Below are positions 20,689-31,160 of a DNA stretch of 64,000 bases, piece by piece (the first letter of the stretch is position 1; every line of letters starts with the position of its first letter). The DNA is taken from assembly GCA_965240325.2 (NCBI GenBank), contig OZ251237.1, positions 1,240,001-1,304,000 of the forward strand, given 5' to 3'. Both the position numbers and the translations under genes were made by a program. Below the pieces are notes generated by a model, which saw only the letters and a program-made list of their open reading frames with translations, searched no databases and had not been told where the DNA came from. This DNA is from Rebecca billardiae RCC1528 (taxonomy: Eukaryota; Haptophyta).

Positions 20689-22330
20689 AGTCACTACAAA
20701 AAGTCTCCGCCAGCGGAGCATCCGGGCAAGGGGCCCAGACCCTCCGCCGGCGGAGATTTTTGTGGCCACGAAAAATCCCCGCTGGCGGAGCATGGAATGC
20801 TCCGCTGGCGGAGCCTGGGCTTGCAGGAATGACACAACAAACGTACTAGTTATGGTATCAGAAGTCTGTCAACCACCGAACAGCAGTCACCTCCGCTGGC
20901 GGAGCTCGCTAATGAGCCATGCCTTTTGTAAACTAATACACTCGGCACTTGAACTGAGCTCCGCTGGCGGAGCTTCGGGGGCGCCGAATGCCATATTCTT
21001 GATGACCCACCTGACTTGAACTGAGCTCCGCTGGCGGAGCGTCGGTGGTCAGCGCCGTGTGTCATATCGGAGAAATAATGCTAAGCCTTTCAACGCATTC
21101 ATACTCTGCTGTGCCACACATTCAACCTCCGCTGGCGGAGCTCACTGGCCTATTCGACTTGAACTGAGCTCCACTGGTGGAGCCTCGGCTGCGCCGAATG
21201 TCCTTAATCGATGACCCACTCTCGACTTGAGCTGAGCTCCCCTGGCGGAGCTTTGGTGGCGCCGCATGTCATATTGGAGTAACGCGGAAGCGTCAACCGT
21301 AGTCATATCTATATTGAGACTCAACCTCCGCTGGCGGAGCTCGCGGACCTACTAGTATTCAACTTTAACTGAGCTCCGCTGGCGGAGCCTCGGCTGTGTC
21401 GAATGTCCTTATCGATGGCCGACGTCTTGACTTGAGCTGAGCTCCGCTGGCGGAGCTTTGGTGGCGCAGCATGCCATTTATGGGAATAATGTGAAGCCGT
21501 TAACCATAATCATATCCATATTGACACTCAACCTCCGCTGGCGGAGCTCACGGACCTATTCGACTTGAGCTGAGCTCCACTGGCGGAGCTTTGGTGGCGC
21601 CGCATATCATATTGGAGTAATGCGAAGCCGTCAACCGTAATCATACGTATCCATATTGATACTCAACCTCCGCTGGCGGAGCTCACTGGCCTATTCGACT
21701 TGAACTGAGCTCCGCTGGCGGAGCCTCGGCTCCGCCGAATGTCCTTATCGATGGCCCACGTCTTGACTTGAGCTGAGCTCCCCTGGCGGAGCTTTGGTGG
21801 CGCCGCATGTCATATTGGAGTAATGCAAAGCCATTAACTACCGTAATCATATCCATATTGACACTCAACCTCCGCTGGCGGAGCTCGCGGGCCTATTCAA
21901 CTTGAACTGAGCTCCGCTGGCGGAGCCTCGGCTGCGCCGAATGTCCTTATCGATGGCCCACTTGACTTGAGCTGAGCTCCGCTGGCGGAGCTTTGGTGGC
22001 GCCGCATGTCATATTGGAGTAATGCAAAGCCGTTAACTACCGTAATCATATCCATATTGACACTCAACCTCCGCTGGCGGAGCTCGCGGGCCTATTCAAC
22101 TTGAACTGAGCTCCGCTGGCGGAGCCTCGGCTGCGCCGAATGTCCTTATCGATGGCCCACGACTTGACTTGAGCTGAGCTCCGCTGGCGGAGCTTTGGTG
22201 GCGCCGAATGTCATATTGGAGTAATGCGAAGTCGTTAACCGTAATACTATCCATATTGACACTCAACCTCCGCTGGCGGAGCTCACGGGCCTATTCAACT
22301 TGAACTGAGCTCCGCTGGCGGAGCCTCTGC
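20689..22330 (+). repeat. Left-arm array of CTCCGC-TG-GCGGAG hairpins
   Basis: About 26 copies of a 14-bp hairpin (CTCCGC, a 2-nt TG loop, GCGGAG) recur, mostly in a higher-order unit of about 140-195 bp. The unit has three hairpins separated by conserved spacers (one with TTGAACTGAG, one with TTTGGTGGCGCCGC and CATATTGGAGTAA, one with CCATATTGA). A few hairpins have compensatory changes (CTCCACTGGTGGAG near 21167), which suggests that pairing matters or that the copy is ancient. Confidence 0.85.
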
Positions 22331-23560
22331 TTGTGGTTTGCTGCAATTGGGGCTGGGCAGCCTGGGCTCAGCATGGGGCAGCTGTTCACAGCCCAGGCGG
22401 GGCGTCACCGCCTGTGAGCCGTCGGTGGGCAGGGCCGACGGCGTCGCAGAGCTCATGCGTGGGAGCAGCGCGTCGAGGAAGCGATCAAGGTCGAGAAGGA
22501 AGGGGCAAGCAGCAGGGGCTGCCTGTACGTTTGTACATGCCTCCACACCGGTGCACATCACCCTTGCTCACTGCAGTCGTGAACAGTGCTGCCACTCATC
22601 TCATCATCGCTCACCATGCAGTGACGGCCGAGCTGCGGCGAACTCTCACAGGCACCGAACACGCATCGGCTGTGCCCGCTGGTGCTGGTATGCGCTGTCC
22701 TCTACTTGCTGTCGGACAGCAAGGAGACGGCACAGCCGCATCTGCGAGCGGGCGAGGTGATGCTGTCCAGTGTCCTCTGCTCAGCGAGGCTGAGAGGCTG
22801 AGCACGGATCACGGATAGTGAGCCCTGGTATCTCAACGCATCCAGGAGAGCAGTTGGTGCATGCCTGTGCTCAGACGTGCAGGACCAACCATCCGGTGCT
22901 GATTCAAGCACCCGCGCCAACAGCGGCGGCACTCAACTCCACGCTGCTGATGCGGCCGCACAGCTGCAGGGATGGTACCACGGCGGGCGACGGCGGGCGC
23001 TGCAGCTGGCAGCTCGGTGGTGCCTGCCCGAGGGGCCTGGGCGCCGGGCGCACCGAGCGCGATGACGCCTCTCGCATCGCCTAGCGCGCTGGAGCCGCTG
23101 TCATCCGATGCTGCTGTGCCCGCGCCCAGCTTGGGCTGCAGCAGCTGCGCTCGACTCCGCGCCGAGTGCGGCGGCAGCAGCGGGGATGGTGCCACCGCGG
23201 GCTGCGGCAGGCGCTGCGGCTGGCAGCTCGGTGGTGCGCGCCCGATGGGCCTGGGCGCTGGGCACAGCGAGCGCGGTGACGCTGCTCGCCTCGCCCAGCG
23301 CGCTGGAGCCGCTGCCATCGCGCGCTGCGCTGCCCGCGCCCAGCTTGGGCTGCCGCAGCTGCACTCAACTCCTCGCCGAGTGCGGCGGCAGCAGCAGGGA
23401 TGGTACCACGCGGGCGGCGGCTATCACTTTGGCTGGCAGCTCGGTGGTGCCTGCCCGAGGGGCCTGGGCGGTGGACGCACCGAGCGCGATGACGTTGCTC
23501 GCCTCGCCCAGCGCGCTGGAGCCGCTGCCATCCGGCGCTGCGGTGTCCGCGGCTCCGCGC
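22331..23560 (+). repeat. Left inner arm of the palindrome
   Basis: It pairs without visible indels with 24994-26223 on the other arm over most of its length. From about 22970 it contains ~213-bp tandem units marked by GGCAGCTCGGTGGTG at about 23009, 23222 and 23434. Open frames cross the units but shift phase between them, so a functional protein is unlikely as it stands. Confidence 0.75.
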
Positions 23561-24989
23561 CCCGCCGGGGCAGCTAGCTGTCACAGCTGGCAGCTGCGCT
23601 CGACTCCGCGCCAGTGGGAGGGATGATGCCTCGGCGGGTGGTGGCGGTCGATGCAGCTGGCAGCTCGGTGGTGCGCGCCCGAGGGGCGTGACCGGCCTAG
23701 GCAGCAGCAGCTGCGCTGGACTCCGCGCCGATTGTGGCTGCAGCAGCAGGGAAGGCGCCACTGGCTGCGGCGGAGGTGGATGCAGCGATCAGCTCGGTTG
23801 TGTGCGCGCGAGGGGCCTGGGCGGCAGACGCGCCCAATGCGGTGACGCCGATGCACGCGTCCGATATGCTGGCCAGCAGCAGCCGTTGTGACACTTCTTC
23901 CGCCGGCTGACGGCAGCAGGCGGTACCATCGGTCACATTGGTGAATTCGAATCGGGGAGAACCCGGCAGGCCTCAGCCCCGGACACTGCTGCCTGCCAAT
24001 GACCTGTGAGGGCCGCAGGCCTTCCGGGGCACGGGGGCCGCTGCGGTCAGCTCTTTGAGCTAGCCCGGCGCCGGGCGCGCGAACAAGTACGGCCCGGCGT
24101 CGGTGAGGCCGAGCAAGGCGCGCCGAAGTGCCGCGGCCCAGATCTCAGCGCACGCATCATCAGTACTACGACATCACTGCGCCGCGGATATGCATCAGAT
24201 AGCGCGACTGATGATGATGATGCGCCGCGCGCTCCCCGCTGACCGGAGCCCGACTACGAGTAGCAGGCGCGCATGATCTGAGCTGAGTACGTAAGTAGCC
24301 CGTGTCATCCAGTGGCGGTGTCACACTTATGTGACTCAGGAGTCGGAGGAGTCGTTATCGTCATATCGTCATCATCATCATGAAGACGCGCAATAAAACG
24401 GTCATCAGGCGGACCTGCGCTACCATACGCCGTCAATGTAATGCTGAGGGCGAGGCCGGCAGCGTAGTCGTAACCTACTACTACTACGTACAGAAAAAAG
24501 TATAGCGCCATCATAAGAAGAGTAGCTGCGTGTGACTCGTCACCGCGTTCTCAAAACTCCTGCGCTGCTGATCGGGACTCGGACGTACGCCGTCTTAAGC
24601 CTATATACCGGCGTGCGGTCGCAAGTCAATTCACGCGGCCCCTGCGACTCAGCGGCTCACTCACCTGGCTCATACGCAGCAACCGAGCAGTCACGGAGAT
24701 CTGAGCAGCAGCTGTTAATTACCAGCCTGCTGCTGCTGCTGCCTGCGGCCGCACGCGGCGTGGAGTCGAGCGCACAGTCCGCAGCTGCCCGAACGGTTCA
24801 GCAGCATCAAATGGCAGCGGCTCGAGCGTGATAGGGGAAGCGAGGGGCGTCAGCTCGCTCGGCGCGTCCGTCGCCCAGGCCCCTTGGGCAGGCACCGTCG
24901 AGCTACCAGCTGCAGCGACTGCCGCCGCTCGCCGTGGTACAATCCCTGCTGCTGCCGCCGCACGGGTGCGGAGTCGAGCGCACCTCGTG
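23561..24989. other. Centre of the palindrome
   Basis: Flanks still hold diverged ~213-bp units in opposite orientations; 23940-24720 is unique and has no recognised gene. It contains low-complexity ATCATCATC and GATGATGATG stretches. Confidence 0.55.
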
Positions 24990-27665
24990 CTGCTCCGGCT
25001 GGGCGCGGACACCGCAGCGCCGGATGGCAAACGGCTCCAGCGCGCTGGGCGAGGCGAGCAACGTCATCGCGCTCGGTGCGTCCACCGCCCAGGCCCCTCG
25101 GGCAGGCACCACCGAGCTGCCAGCCAAAGTGATAGCCGCCGCCCGACGTGGCAACATCCCTGCTGCCGCCGCACTCGGCGCGGAGTCGAGCGCAGCTGCG
25201 GCAGCCCACGCTCGACGCGGGCACAGCAGCGCCCGGTGGCAGCGGCTCCAGCGCGCTGGGCGAGGCGAGCAACGTCACCGCGCTCGCTGCGCCCAGCGCC
25301 CAGGCCCCTCGGGCGCGCACCACCGAGCTGCCAGCTGCAGCGCCTGCCGCAGCCCGCGGTGGCACCATCCCCGCTGCTGCCGCCGCACTCGGCGCGGAGT
25401 CGAGCGCAGCTGCTGCAGCCCAAGCTGGGCGCGGGCACAGCAGCGTCGGATGACAGCGGCTCCAGCGCGCTGGGCGATGCGAGAGGCGTCATCGCGCTCG
25501 GTGCGCCCGGCGCCCAGGCCCATCGGGCAGGCACCACCGAGCTGCCAGCTGCAGCGCCCGCCGTCGCCCGCCGTGGTACCATCCCTGCAGCTGTGCGGCC
25601 GCATCAGCAGCGTGGAGTTGAGTGCCGCCGCTGTTGGCGCGGGTGCTTGAATCAGCACCGGATGGTTGGTCCTGCACGTCTGAGCACAGGCATGCACCAA
25701 CTGCTCTCCTGGATGCGTTGAGATACCAGGGCTCACTATCCGTGATCCGTGCTCAGCCTCTCAGCCTCGCTGAGCAGAGGACACTGGACAGCATCACCTC
25801 GCCCGCTCGCAGATGCGGCTGTGCCGTCTCCTTGCTGTCCGACAGCAAGTAGAGGACAGCGCATGCCAGCACCAGCGGGCACAGCCGATGCGTGTTCGGT
25901 GCCTGTGAGAGTTCGCCGCAGCTCGGCCGTCACTGCATGGTGAGCGATGATGAGATGAGTGGCAGCACTGTTCACGACTGCAGTGAGCAAGGGTGATGTG
26001 CACCGGTGTGGAGGCATGTACAAACGTACAGGCAGCCCCTGCTGCTTGCCCCTTCCTTCTCGACCTTGATCGCTTCCTCGACGCGCTGCTCCCACGCATG
26101 AGCTCTGCGACGCCGTCGGCCCTGCCCACCGACGGCTCACAGGCGGTGACGCCCCGCCTGGGCTGTGAACAGCTGCCCCATGCTGAGCCCAGGCTGCCCA
26201 GCCCCAATTGCAGCAAACCACAAGCAGAGGCTCCGCCAGCGGAGCTCAGTTCAAGTTGAATACGTCCGTGAGCTCCGCCAGCGGAGGTTGAGTGTCAATA
26301 TGGATAGTATTACGGTTAACGACTTCGCATTACTCCAATATGACATTCGGCGCCACCAAAGCTCCGCCAGCGGAGCTCAGCTCAAGTCAAGTCGTGGGCC
26401 AGATGTCGATAAGGACATTCGGCGCAGCCGAGGCTCCGCCAGCGGAGCTCAGTTCAAGTTGAATAGGCCCGCGAGCTCCGCCAGCGGAGGTTGAGTGTCA
26501 ATATGGATATGATTACGGTAGTTAACGGCTTTGCATTACTCCAATATGACATGCGGCGCCACCAAAGCTCCGCCAGCGGAGCTCAGCTCAAGTCAAGACG
26601 TGGGCCATCGATAAGGACATTCGGCGCAGCCGAGGCTCCGCCAGCGGAGCTCAGTTCAAGTCGAATAGGTCCGTGAGCTCCGCCAGCGGAGGTTGAGTAT
26701 CAATATGGATATATGATTACGGTTGACGGCTTCGCATTACTCCAATATGATATGCGGCGCCACCAAAGCTCCGCCAGCGGAGCTCAGCTCAAGTCGAATA
26801 GGTCCGTGAGCTCCGCCAGCGGAGGTTGAGTGTCAATATGGATATGATTATGGTTAACGGCTTCACATTATTCCCATAAATGGCATGCTGCGCCACCAAA
26901 GCTCCGCCAGCGGAGCTCAGCTCAAGTCAAGACGTCGGCCATCGATAAGGACATTCGACACAGCCGAGGCTCCGCCAGCGGAGCTCAGTTAAAGTTGAAT
27001 ACTAGTAGGTCCGCGAGCTCCGCCAGCGGAGGTTGAGTCTCAATATAGATATGACTACGGTTGACGCTTCCGCGTTACTCCAATATGGCATGCGGCGCCA
27101 CCAAAGCTCCGCCAGGGGAGCTCAGCTCAAGTCGAGAGTGGGTCATCGATTAAGGACATTAGGACATTCGGCGCAGCCGAGGCTCCACCAGTGGAGCTCA
27201 GTTCAAGTCGAATAGGCCAGTGAGCTCCGCCAGCGGAGGTTGAATGTGTGGCACAGCGCAGAGTATGAATGCGTTGAAAGGCTTAGCATTATTTCTCCAA
27301 TATGACACACGGCGCTGACCACCGACGCGCCGCCAGCGGAGCTCAGTTCAAGTCAGGTGGGTCATCAAGAATGGCATTCGGCGCCCCCGAAGCTCCGCCA
27401 GCGGAGCTCAGTTCAAGTGCCGAGTGTATTAGTTTACAAAGGCATGGCTCATTAGCGAGCTCCACCAGCGGAGGTGACTGCTGTTCGGTGGTTGACAGAC
27501 TTCTGGTATAACTAGTTTGTTGTGTCAATCCTGCAAGCCCAGGCTCCGCCAGCGGAGCATTCCATGCTCCGCCAGCGGGGATTTTTCGTGGCCACAAAAA
27601 TCTCCGCCGGCGGAGGGTCTGGGTCTTGCCCGATGCTCCGCTGGCGGGGATTTTTTGTAGTGACT
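24990..27665 (-). repeat. Right arm of the palindrome
   Basis: Inverted counterpart of 20689-23560, with the hairpin motif now reading CTCCGCCAGCGGAG. It lacks one higher-order unit found on the left and carries independent substitutions, for example CTCCACCAGCGGAG near 27461. Confidence 0.85.
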
Positions 27666-27708
27666 GCCCTGGTTCAGCAGTCTCAGCGAGCCAGCGTGCC
27701 GTCGCGCA

Positions 27709-28446
27709 TCATGAAGCGCCGCCCTCGTCAATAAGCAGCTCGTCATTCTGCTCATCCAGCGGCTCATCGCCGAGCCTCCTGTTGCCGATCGTGCTGCTGG
27801 GACGTAGCAGGCGCCAGTGGCGCACAGCGAGAGCTGCGCACAGCACTGACCCTGCCAGTGCGCATGCCAGGCCCAGCCCCAGGAAGGCCCTGGTGAGCCT
27901 TTGTTGGTCTTGTGGGCTGCTGCCGGTGCCGGCCGGTGGGAGCGCGCTGATGGGGACGGGCGAGGGCGGATGCGGCGGGGCTGGCGGAGGCGGTGGAGGG
28001 CACGGCGGCAATTGCCTGGGAAGAAGTGCAGTCGGCAGCTGGCTTGTAGGCCGAGTGCACAGCTCGGGATTGCTACCGACACGCATGCGCTTCAGAGCCT
28101 GCAAGCCTGCAATCTCTGTTGGAATGGTCCCCACCAGCGCGTTCGCGTACAGGTACAAGAACGTGACCTGCGTCAGCCGCCCGAGCTCGGTCGGGATGCT
28201 TCCGTGGACCCCAGTACTGTGCAGATCGAGCTCAGTCACACCTCTCACTGCTCCGATTTCCGTGGGAATCGTTGACTGCAGTGACACGCCGGCGAGATCG
28301 ACTCGTCGGCACATCTTGCGCGAGCACGTACGCAGGGCGCTCTCAAGCGTGCGGTGGCGCGCCACATGCGCGCCCCCTTGCGACGCCGCATGCCCAATCC
28401 ACAGGAGCAACGGCAGCACGATGCGGCGAGCGGCCCTCGACTCCAT
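27709..28446 (-). CDS. LRR single-pass membrane protein
   Basis: A 245-residue protein with an N-terminal signal peptide (hydrophobic IVLPLLLWIG), a Cys pair (TCSRKMCRR), three plant-type leucine-rich repeats sharing the motif (S/G)TIPTEIG, a closing Cys region, a Pro-rich stalk, and one transmembrane segment (LGLGLACALAGSVLCAALAV) followed by a short acidic cytoplasmic tail. This is the layout of small LRR receptor-like proteins without a kinase. It may act in cell-surface recognition or protein interaction; the ligand is unknown. The gene is intronless here. The palindromic element ends 44 bp beyond its stop codon. Confidence 0.75.
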   Translation of the reverse strand: MESRAARRIVLPLLLWIGHAASQGGAHVARHRTLESALRTCSRKMCRRVDLAGVSLQSTIPTEIGAVRGVTELDLHSTGVHGSIPTELGRLTQVTFLYLYANALVGTIPTEIAGLQALKRMRVGSNPELCTRPTSQLPTALLPRQLPPCPPPPPPAPPHPPSPVPISALPPAGTGSSPQDQQRLTRAFLGLGLACALAGSVLCAALAVRHWRLLRPSSTIGNRRLGDEPLDEQNDELLIDEGGAS

Positions 28447-28698
28447 CGTGCTGAAGAAAGCCTGCCGCCGGCCGCCGGGCCGGCTAGACAGACTATTTTA
28501 AAAAAAAATAGCGGGCGCGCTGCAAATGCCACCCGCGCGCCCGGACGGCGACGCGGGGCATGACGGGCCCCAGGCATCGGCAGCGCGTCGGCGTCGTCAC
28601 CGTGAGCAAAAATCACGCAGACGGCTCATGGTCAGAGTCATCGATCGTCAGAGTCAGCCGCCAATAAGTCCGTGCGAATTCATAGTCCCATCACGGCA
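28447..28698. other. Intergenic spacer
   Basis: No gene seen; it contains an A-rich tract near 28500 and a GGCCGGC inverted repeat near 28470-28482. Confidence 0.45.
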
Positions 28699-31061
28699 TT
28701 AACTTGTCGCGATCTTGCGCAGCTTGTCGGGGTGCTCGTGATGCCCTTCGCGCAGGATCGGCGCACACGCCGCCTTCAGCCACGCGCGCGTCTCCGGGTG
28801 CGCCTGCAGCCTCGGCCCGATCTCGCGCTCGACCTCGGCGTGGTAGTTGTTCACCCACTTGAGCTCCTCGTCGCTCAGGAGCTCGACGACGATGAGCTCG
28901 CGCTGGAAGGGCACCAACGTGACGCGTTGGAAGCAGAGGTACGCCTGCTCGCCGAAGGCGTGCTCCGTCTTCGCCTTCTGCACGACCATCACGTTCTCTA
29001 GCCGGATGCCGAACGCGCCGGCCTCGTAGTACCCTGCCGATGGATCGTCGGCGGAGCGGCCGAGCGTCAGCCGGCACACAGCGGCCGGGGCGCGGGCAGG
29101 CGCAGCGCGTGGGGCGGGCAGGGGCGCGGCTGTGAGCGGCCCGGGCCCACTGGCCCGGCGGGCGCGCGCGGCACGGCGAGCGACGGCACGCGCCGGCGGG
29201 CGGCGCTGCTCGGCCTCGCGCTCGCAAGCGCGCCGTCGGCACGGCAGGGCAGACAGGCACTCGCACGGCGCGCCCGCAGCGCGCGCGGCGGCGCGCGGCG
29301 CGGCGCCGCGCGCGCGCACACACCCGGCTCGTTGGAGAGCGTCATCCCGATCTCGAAGGCGTGGTCGTTCGCGCTGATCCGCGTGCGCGAGAGCGCCTGC
29401 GGCCCCTCGTGCACGTTCAGGTAGTGCCCCACGCCGTGCCCCGTCCCGTGCCGGTAGTCCAGCCCCGCGCGCCACAGCGGCGCGCGCGCGAGCGAGTCGA
29501 GCTGGTAGCCAGTCACGCCCTCGGGGAAGACAGCCGTGTCCACGGCGATGTGTGCCTGGAGCACGCGCGTGAAGCAGCGGCGCTCGTGCTCCGTCGCGGC
29601 GAGCGGGTTGAGGTGCACCGTCCGCGTCACGTCCGTCGTCCCGCCGCACGCGTACTGCCCGCCCGAGTCGCACAGGAAGAGCGCCGAGTCGCCGAGCCGC
29701 GCGCACGAGCCCACCTCTGGCTTGTAGTGGATGATGGCGCCGTTGCCGGCGTACGCGGCGATCGTCTCGAAGGACGGGCCGATGTAGTCCTCCTCGAGCT
29801 TGCGGAAGCTCTCGAGCGCGTCGGCCGCGCCCGCCTCGTCGAAGTACTCCACCGCCTTCGAGCCGAACTGCGCGCACAGCGCCGAGCCGCCCTTGGTCGC
29901 GTCGAGCCAGTGCAGGAAGCGGCAGAGCGCGCGCCCATCTCTGCGGTGCGCCTCGACGATGCCGGCGATCTCGCGGAAGTTCTTGCGCGCCTTGAGCAGG
30001 GTGATGGGCGAGGGCGGCGTGAGCTTGTGCGACGCGGGGACGAGCGTGTGCAGCGCCTCCGAGCTCGACGGCGGCACCGCCAGCTTCCGCCCCACCGCCA
30101 CCTCCGCCTTGAGGCTGAGCGGCAGGCTGGCATACGGCTTGAGCTCGACGCGCGCGCGCGCGCCCGCCGATGCGCGCACGGCCAGCAGCACGGGCGGGTC
30201 GACCTTGGCCTCGTCGATGTACCAGCAGACGCGCACGTCGGCGGGCTCCTGCATCAGCGTGTCGTCCGCCTCCTCGTCCTCCTTGTCCGACCGCGCGCGC
30301 CGCAGCGGCGTGCTATTGAGCGAGATGTGGTGCGCCACGTGCACGGTCGCGTACGCGTACGCCACGGGGCAGAACGGGATGTCCGCGCCGCGCACGTTGA
30401 GCAGCCAGGCGACCTCGTCGAGCGCGCTCACGACGAGGGTGTCCGCGCCCGCGGCCGTGATCGCGCGCGCCACGGCGTGCAGCTTGTCCGCCACCGACTT
30501 GCCCGCCACCTCGTCGCTCAGTGAGCGCACCTTGGCGCCGCTCGGCCTCGGCCGCGCGTCGCCCCAGATGACGTCGATCGGGTTGATCGGCGTGACGGGG
30601 CGGAGCGTCTTGGCGGCGGCCTCGAGGCTAGCGCGCAGCTGCATCACCTCGCTCGACGAGACGACGAACGGGTCGAAGCCGACCACCGCGCCCTCCGGCA
30701 GGTTGTCGGCGAGCCACTTCCCGATGGGGATTGTTTCTGGCAGCCGGTCCTTCATCAGGCTCCAGCCGTCGAAGAGCTCCTGCTGGGCCTGCAGGAAGTA
30801 GCGACCGTCCGTCCAGAGGAGCGCCGTGTGCGCTGTCACCACCGCCGTCCCCGAGCTGCCGCAGAAGCCCGAGATGAACGCGCGGCGCTCGAAATGTGCG
30901 CCCACGTACTCGGAGCCGTGCGGATCGTCCGTCGGCACGAGGAAGGCCGCGAGGCCGAGGCGGTCGAGCTCGGCGCGCAACGCGGCGAGACGCGCGGAGC
31001 CGGCGAGGTGGCGGTCGAGCTCGGCGCGCGGGCGCTTGCGTGCGGGCGGGGGCGGGGCCAT
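28699..31061 (-). CDS. Xaa-Pro aminopeptidase (aminopeptidase P, M24B), two exons
   Basis: Exon 1 (31061-29324) and exon 2 (29033-28699) join in phase across a 290-nt GTGTGT...GGCAG intron to give 690 residues. The two N-terminal creatinase-like domains (SEYVGAHFERRAFISGF, LLWTDGRYFLQA) precede the pita-bread catalytic domain. Metal ligands are visible in order: Asp in FLCDSGGQY, Asp in GTTDVTRT, His in GTGHGVGHYLNVHEGP, Glu in LSNEPG-YYE (spanning the splice), and Glu in RLENVMVV. The enzyme removes an N-terminal residue before proline using two metal ions, usually Mn2+. No targeting peptide is evident, so it is likely cytosolic. It is about the size of animal and plant APP1. It is divergent from the UVRAG-like gene, with 99 bp between starts. 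Confidence 0.95.
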
Positions 31062-31160
31062 CGCGTGTGGGGGGGTCCTCACCGAGCGGGAGAGGCACCG
31101 CGCGCGGGCGAGCGTCGCACCGTAGCCGTGGTCTCGGAACGATGCTTGATCAAAGGGCGG

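Larger units (their letters stand above)
20689..27665. mobile_element. ~7-kb imperfect palindrome / giant fold-back element
   Basis: The first and last bases form terminal inverted repeats beginning AGTCACTACAAAAA. Positions pair symmetrically: for the inner part the sum of paired coordinates is 48554 (for example 22333 with 26221), and for the outer part about 48354-48359, because the left arm carries one extra ~195-bp unit. Arms differ by scattered substitutions and indels. Outer arms (20689-22330 and 26230-27665) are tandem arrays of short hairpins; inner arms (about 22331-23560 and 24990-26229) are ~213-bp tandem units plus single-copy-like sequence; the centre (about 23940-24720) is not palindromic. 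No transposase, integrase or reverse transcriptase frame was recognised. The right end lies 44 bp past the stop codon of the LRR gene. Confidence 0.85.

Noticed and set aside
24828-25721. 297-residue frame in the right arm of the palindrome
   Set aside because: It changes phase relative to the 213-bp units and has mirror copies on the other arm; no conserved domain, so not called a gene.
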